64,000 nt of DNA, from positions 1 to 64,000 of the forward strand of contig NZ_VOBI01000004.1 of NCBI RefSeq assembly GCF_008369325.1, in the 5' to 3' direction. Positions 63,155-64,000 of this stretch are shown one piece after another (positions within the stretch are counted from its first letter, which is position 1; every line of letters starts with the position of its first letter). Source of the stretch: Pseudomonas sp. ANT_H12B. GTDB taxonomy: Bacteria; Pseudomonadota; Gammaproteobacteria; Pseudomonadales; Pseudomonadaceae. Under the pieces are notes generated by a model. That model was not told the origin of the DNA. It ran no database searches and saw only the letters and a program-made list of their open reading frames with translations. The translations under genes and the position numbers were made by a program.

Positions 63155-64000
63155 CATCCATTGTTTGAGCGTCCCGAAGGGATGCTCAACAGTCCGTTTT
63201 CGGACTCGCATCATCTCCGGTGCATTGCTCAGCCGGGCCTGCACTTCCTCCAGTACAGCTTCATGTTCCCAGCGTCGAATTCGTCGTTCCGTGCTCGGGG
63301 TACACTGCGATTTCAACGCGCAGCCCCGGCATTTCGAATTCCAGTAACGATGCAGCTTCAGGCCTTTTTCAACGTAGGAGTAGTGCCAGATCAGCGCCTC
63401 TCCAGCCGGGCAAATGTATTCGTTTTTTGCCGCGTCATAGATGAAGGCATCGTTATTGAAACGCCCGTCAGCCTTGGCTCCAGAGGTCATCGGCTTGGGC
63501 ATATAGGCGGTGATGCCTGCATCGTGACAGGCCAGGATTTGTTCGCTTTTGAAGTAACCTCGATCAGCCACCACCGACAACGTATCTGACGCCATCGCCT
63601 CGCGGGCCTGCTTGGCCATCGAGCTGAGTTGATCGCGGTCGGAACCGACGTTGGTCACTTCATGCCCGGCGATTCATTGAGCTGGATTTCGATCGCCTGA
63701 AGCTCCTTCATTTGAGTTTTGAGCTTGGCGATTTTCTCTTCCAGCCGCACGGCGCTGGCCTCGGAAGCTGTTGGTTCTTGCCGATCGGCAGCATCGAGTG
63801 CCGCCAGGTAACGATTGATGCTCGATTCAACTTCTTCCATTCGCCGTTTCAGTTTGGCGCTGATGAAATTGCGGTCGCGGTTGTTGACTGCTTTGAATTT
63901 ACTGCCATCGATGGCGACCAGATGTTCTCCGAACAGCCCCAACTGCTGGCACAGCACAACGAACTGGCGACAGACCCCTCTGATGGCTTTGCTGTTGTCT
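63155..64000 (-). pseudogene. IS1182-type transposase with internal deletion, runs off the window
   Basis: Enters from the right edge on the minus strand (DNSKAIRGVCRQFVVLCQQL, then AIDGSKFKAVNNRDRNF and SINRYLAALDAADRQ). At 63655-63668 the frame passes from NESPG straight into HEVTNVGSDRDQL, missing about 40 residues seen in the other copy and shifting frame. It resumes with SDTLSVVADRGYFKSEQIL and ends at VEHPFGTLKQWM, a few dozen residues short of the usual end. It differs in many residues from the plus-strand fragment, so the two come from different elements. Confidence 0.82.

Noticed and set aside
1..64000. tRNA genes, CRISPR arrays, prophage or toxin-antitoxin modules
   Set aside because: I looked for cloverleaf ends, regularly spaced repeats and phage or antitoxin-type proteins and found none that could be supported.

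Overview
The window reads as chromosomal DNA of a Pseudomonas species, probably of the fluorescens/putida type. The evidence is a Pseudomonas-style rRNA promoter and leader region at the left edge, several OprD-family porins, REP-type inverted repeats, an Anr-type box and G+C-rich codon use. It is almost entirely accessory catabolism: uptake systems, ring-hydroxylating oxygenases, hydrolases and their regulators. No tRNA, phage, CRISPR or replication genes were seen.

Layout. 1-0.42 kb: three tandem sigma-70 promoters and a boxA for an rRNA operon that runs leftward out of the window. 0.95-1.7 kb: a PP1-like phosphatase. 1.7-8.9 kb: two GlxA-type AraC regulators, a polyamine-type ABC importer and a proline-racemase-family enzyme with an altered active site. 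9.4-15 kb: an orphan Rieske oxygenase operon (reductase, alpha, beta, an isochorismatase-fold protein lacking its cysteine, an SDR and a dienelactone hydrolase fused to an NTF2-like domain). 15-17 kb: two AraC regulators. 17.4-26.8 kb: an OprD porin and the anthranilate dioxygenase genes antABC, followed by a five-gene branched-chain-type (HAAT) ABC importer. 26.8-32.5 kb (minus strand): porin, FMN alpha-hydroxyacid dehydrogenase, opine-dehydrogenase-like enzyme, hydroxyacyl-CoA-dehydrogenase-like enzyme and a NIPSNAP protein, a group whose substrate I cannot name. 32.7-40.1 kb (minus strand): nine genes in the order iacHABICDEFG, the indole-3-acetate (auxin) degradation operon. 40.1-40.9 kb: an AT-rich divergent control region. 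40.9-52.5 kb: a second HAAT importer with a permease-ATPase fusion, a ketopantoate-reductase-like and a class II aldolase gene, a PAS chemoreceptor, an AraC regulator, an MFS transporter and a MarR regulator that is probably IacR. 52.7-53 kb: an OprD remnant. 53.3-62.3 kb (minus strand): a hydantoin/ureide-type nitrogen cluster with a polar amino-acid ABC importer and an RpiR regulator. 62.6-64 kb: two broken IS1182-type transposases facing each other.

How it works together. Anthranilate (AntABC) and indole-3-acetate (Iac) are both tryptophan-related and plant-related, and both converge on catechol. No catechol ring-cleavage gene lies in the window, so those must be elsewhere. Porins, two HAAT importers, an MFS carrier and a chemoreceptor lie among the oxygenases, as expected for a rhizosphere scavenging island. 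The least explained parts are the orphan Rieske operon, the opine-dehydrogenase group and the ureide cluster.
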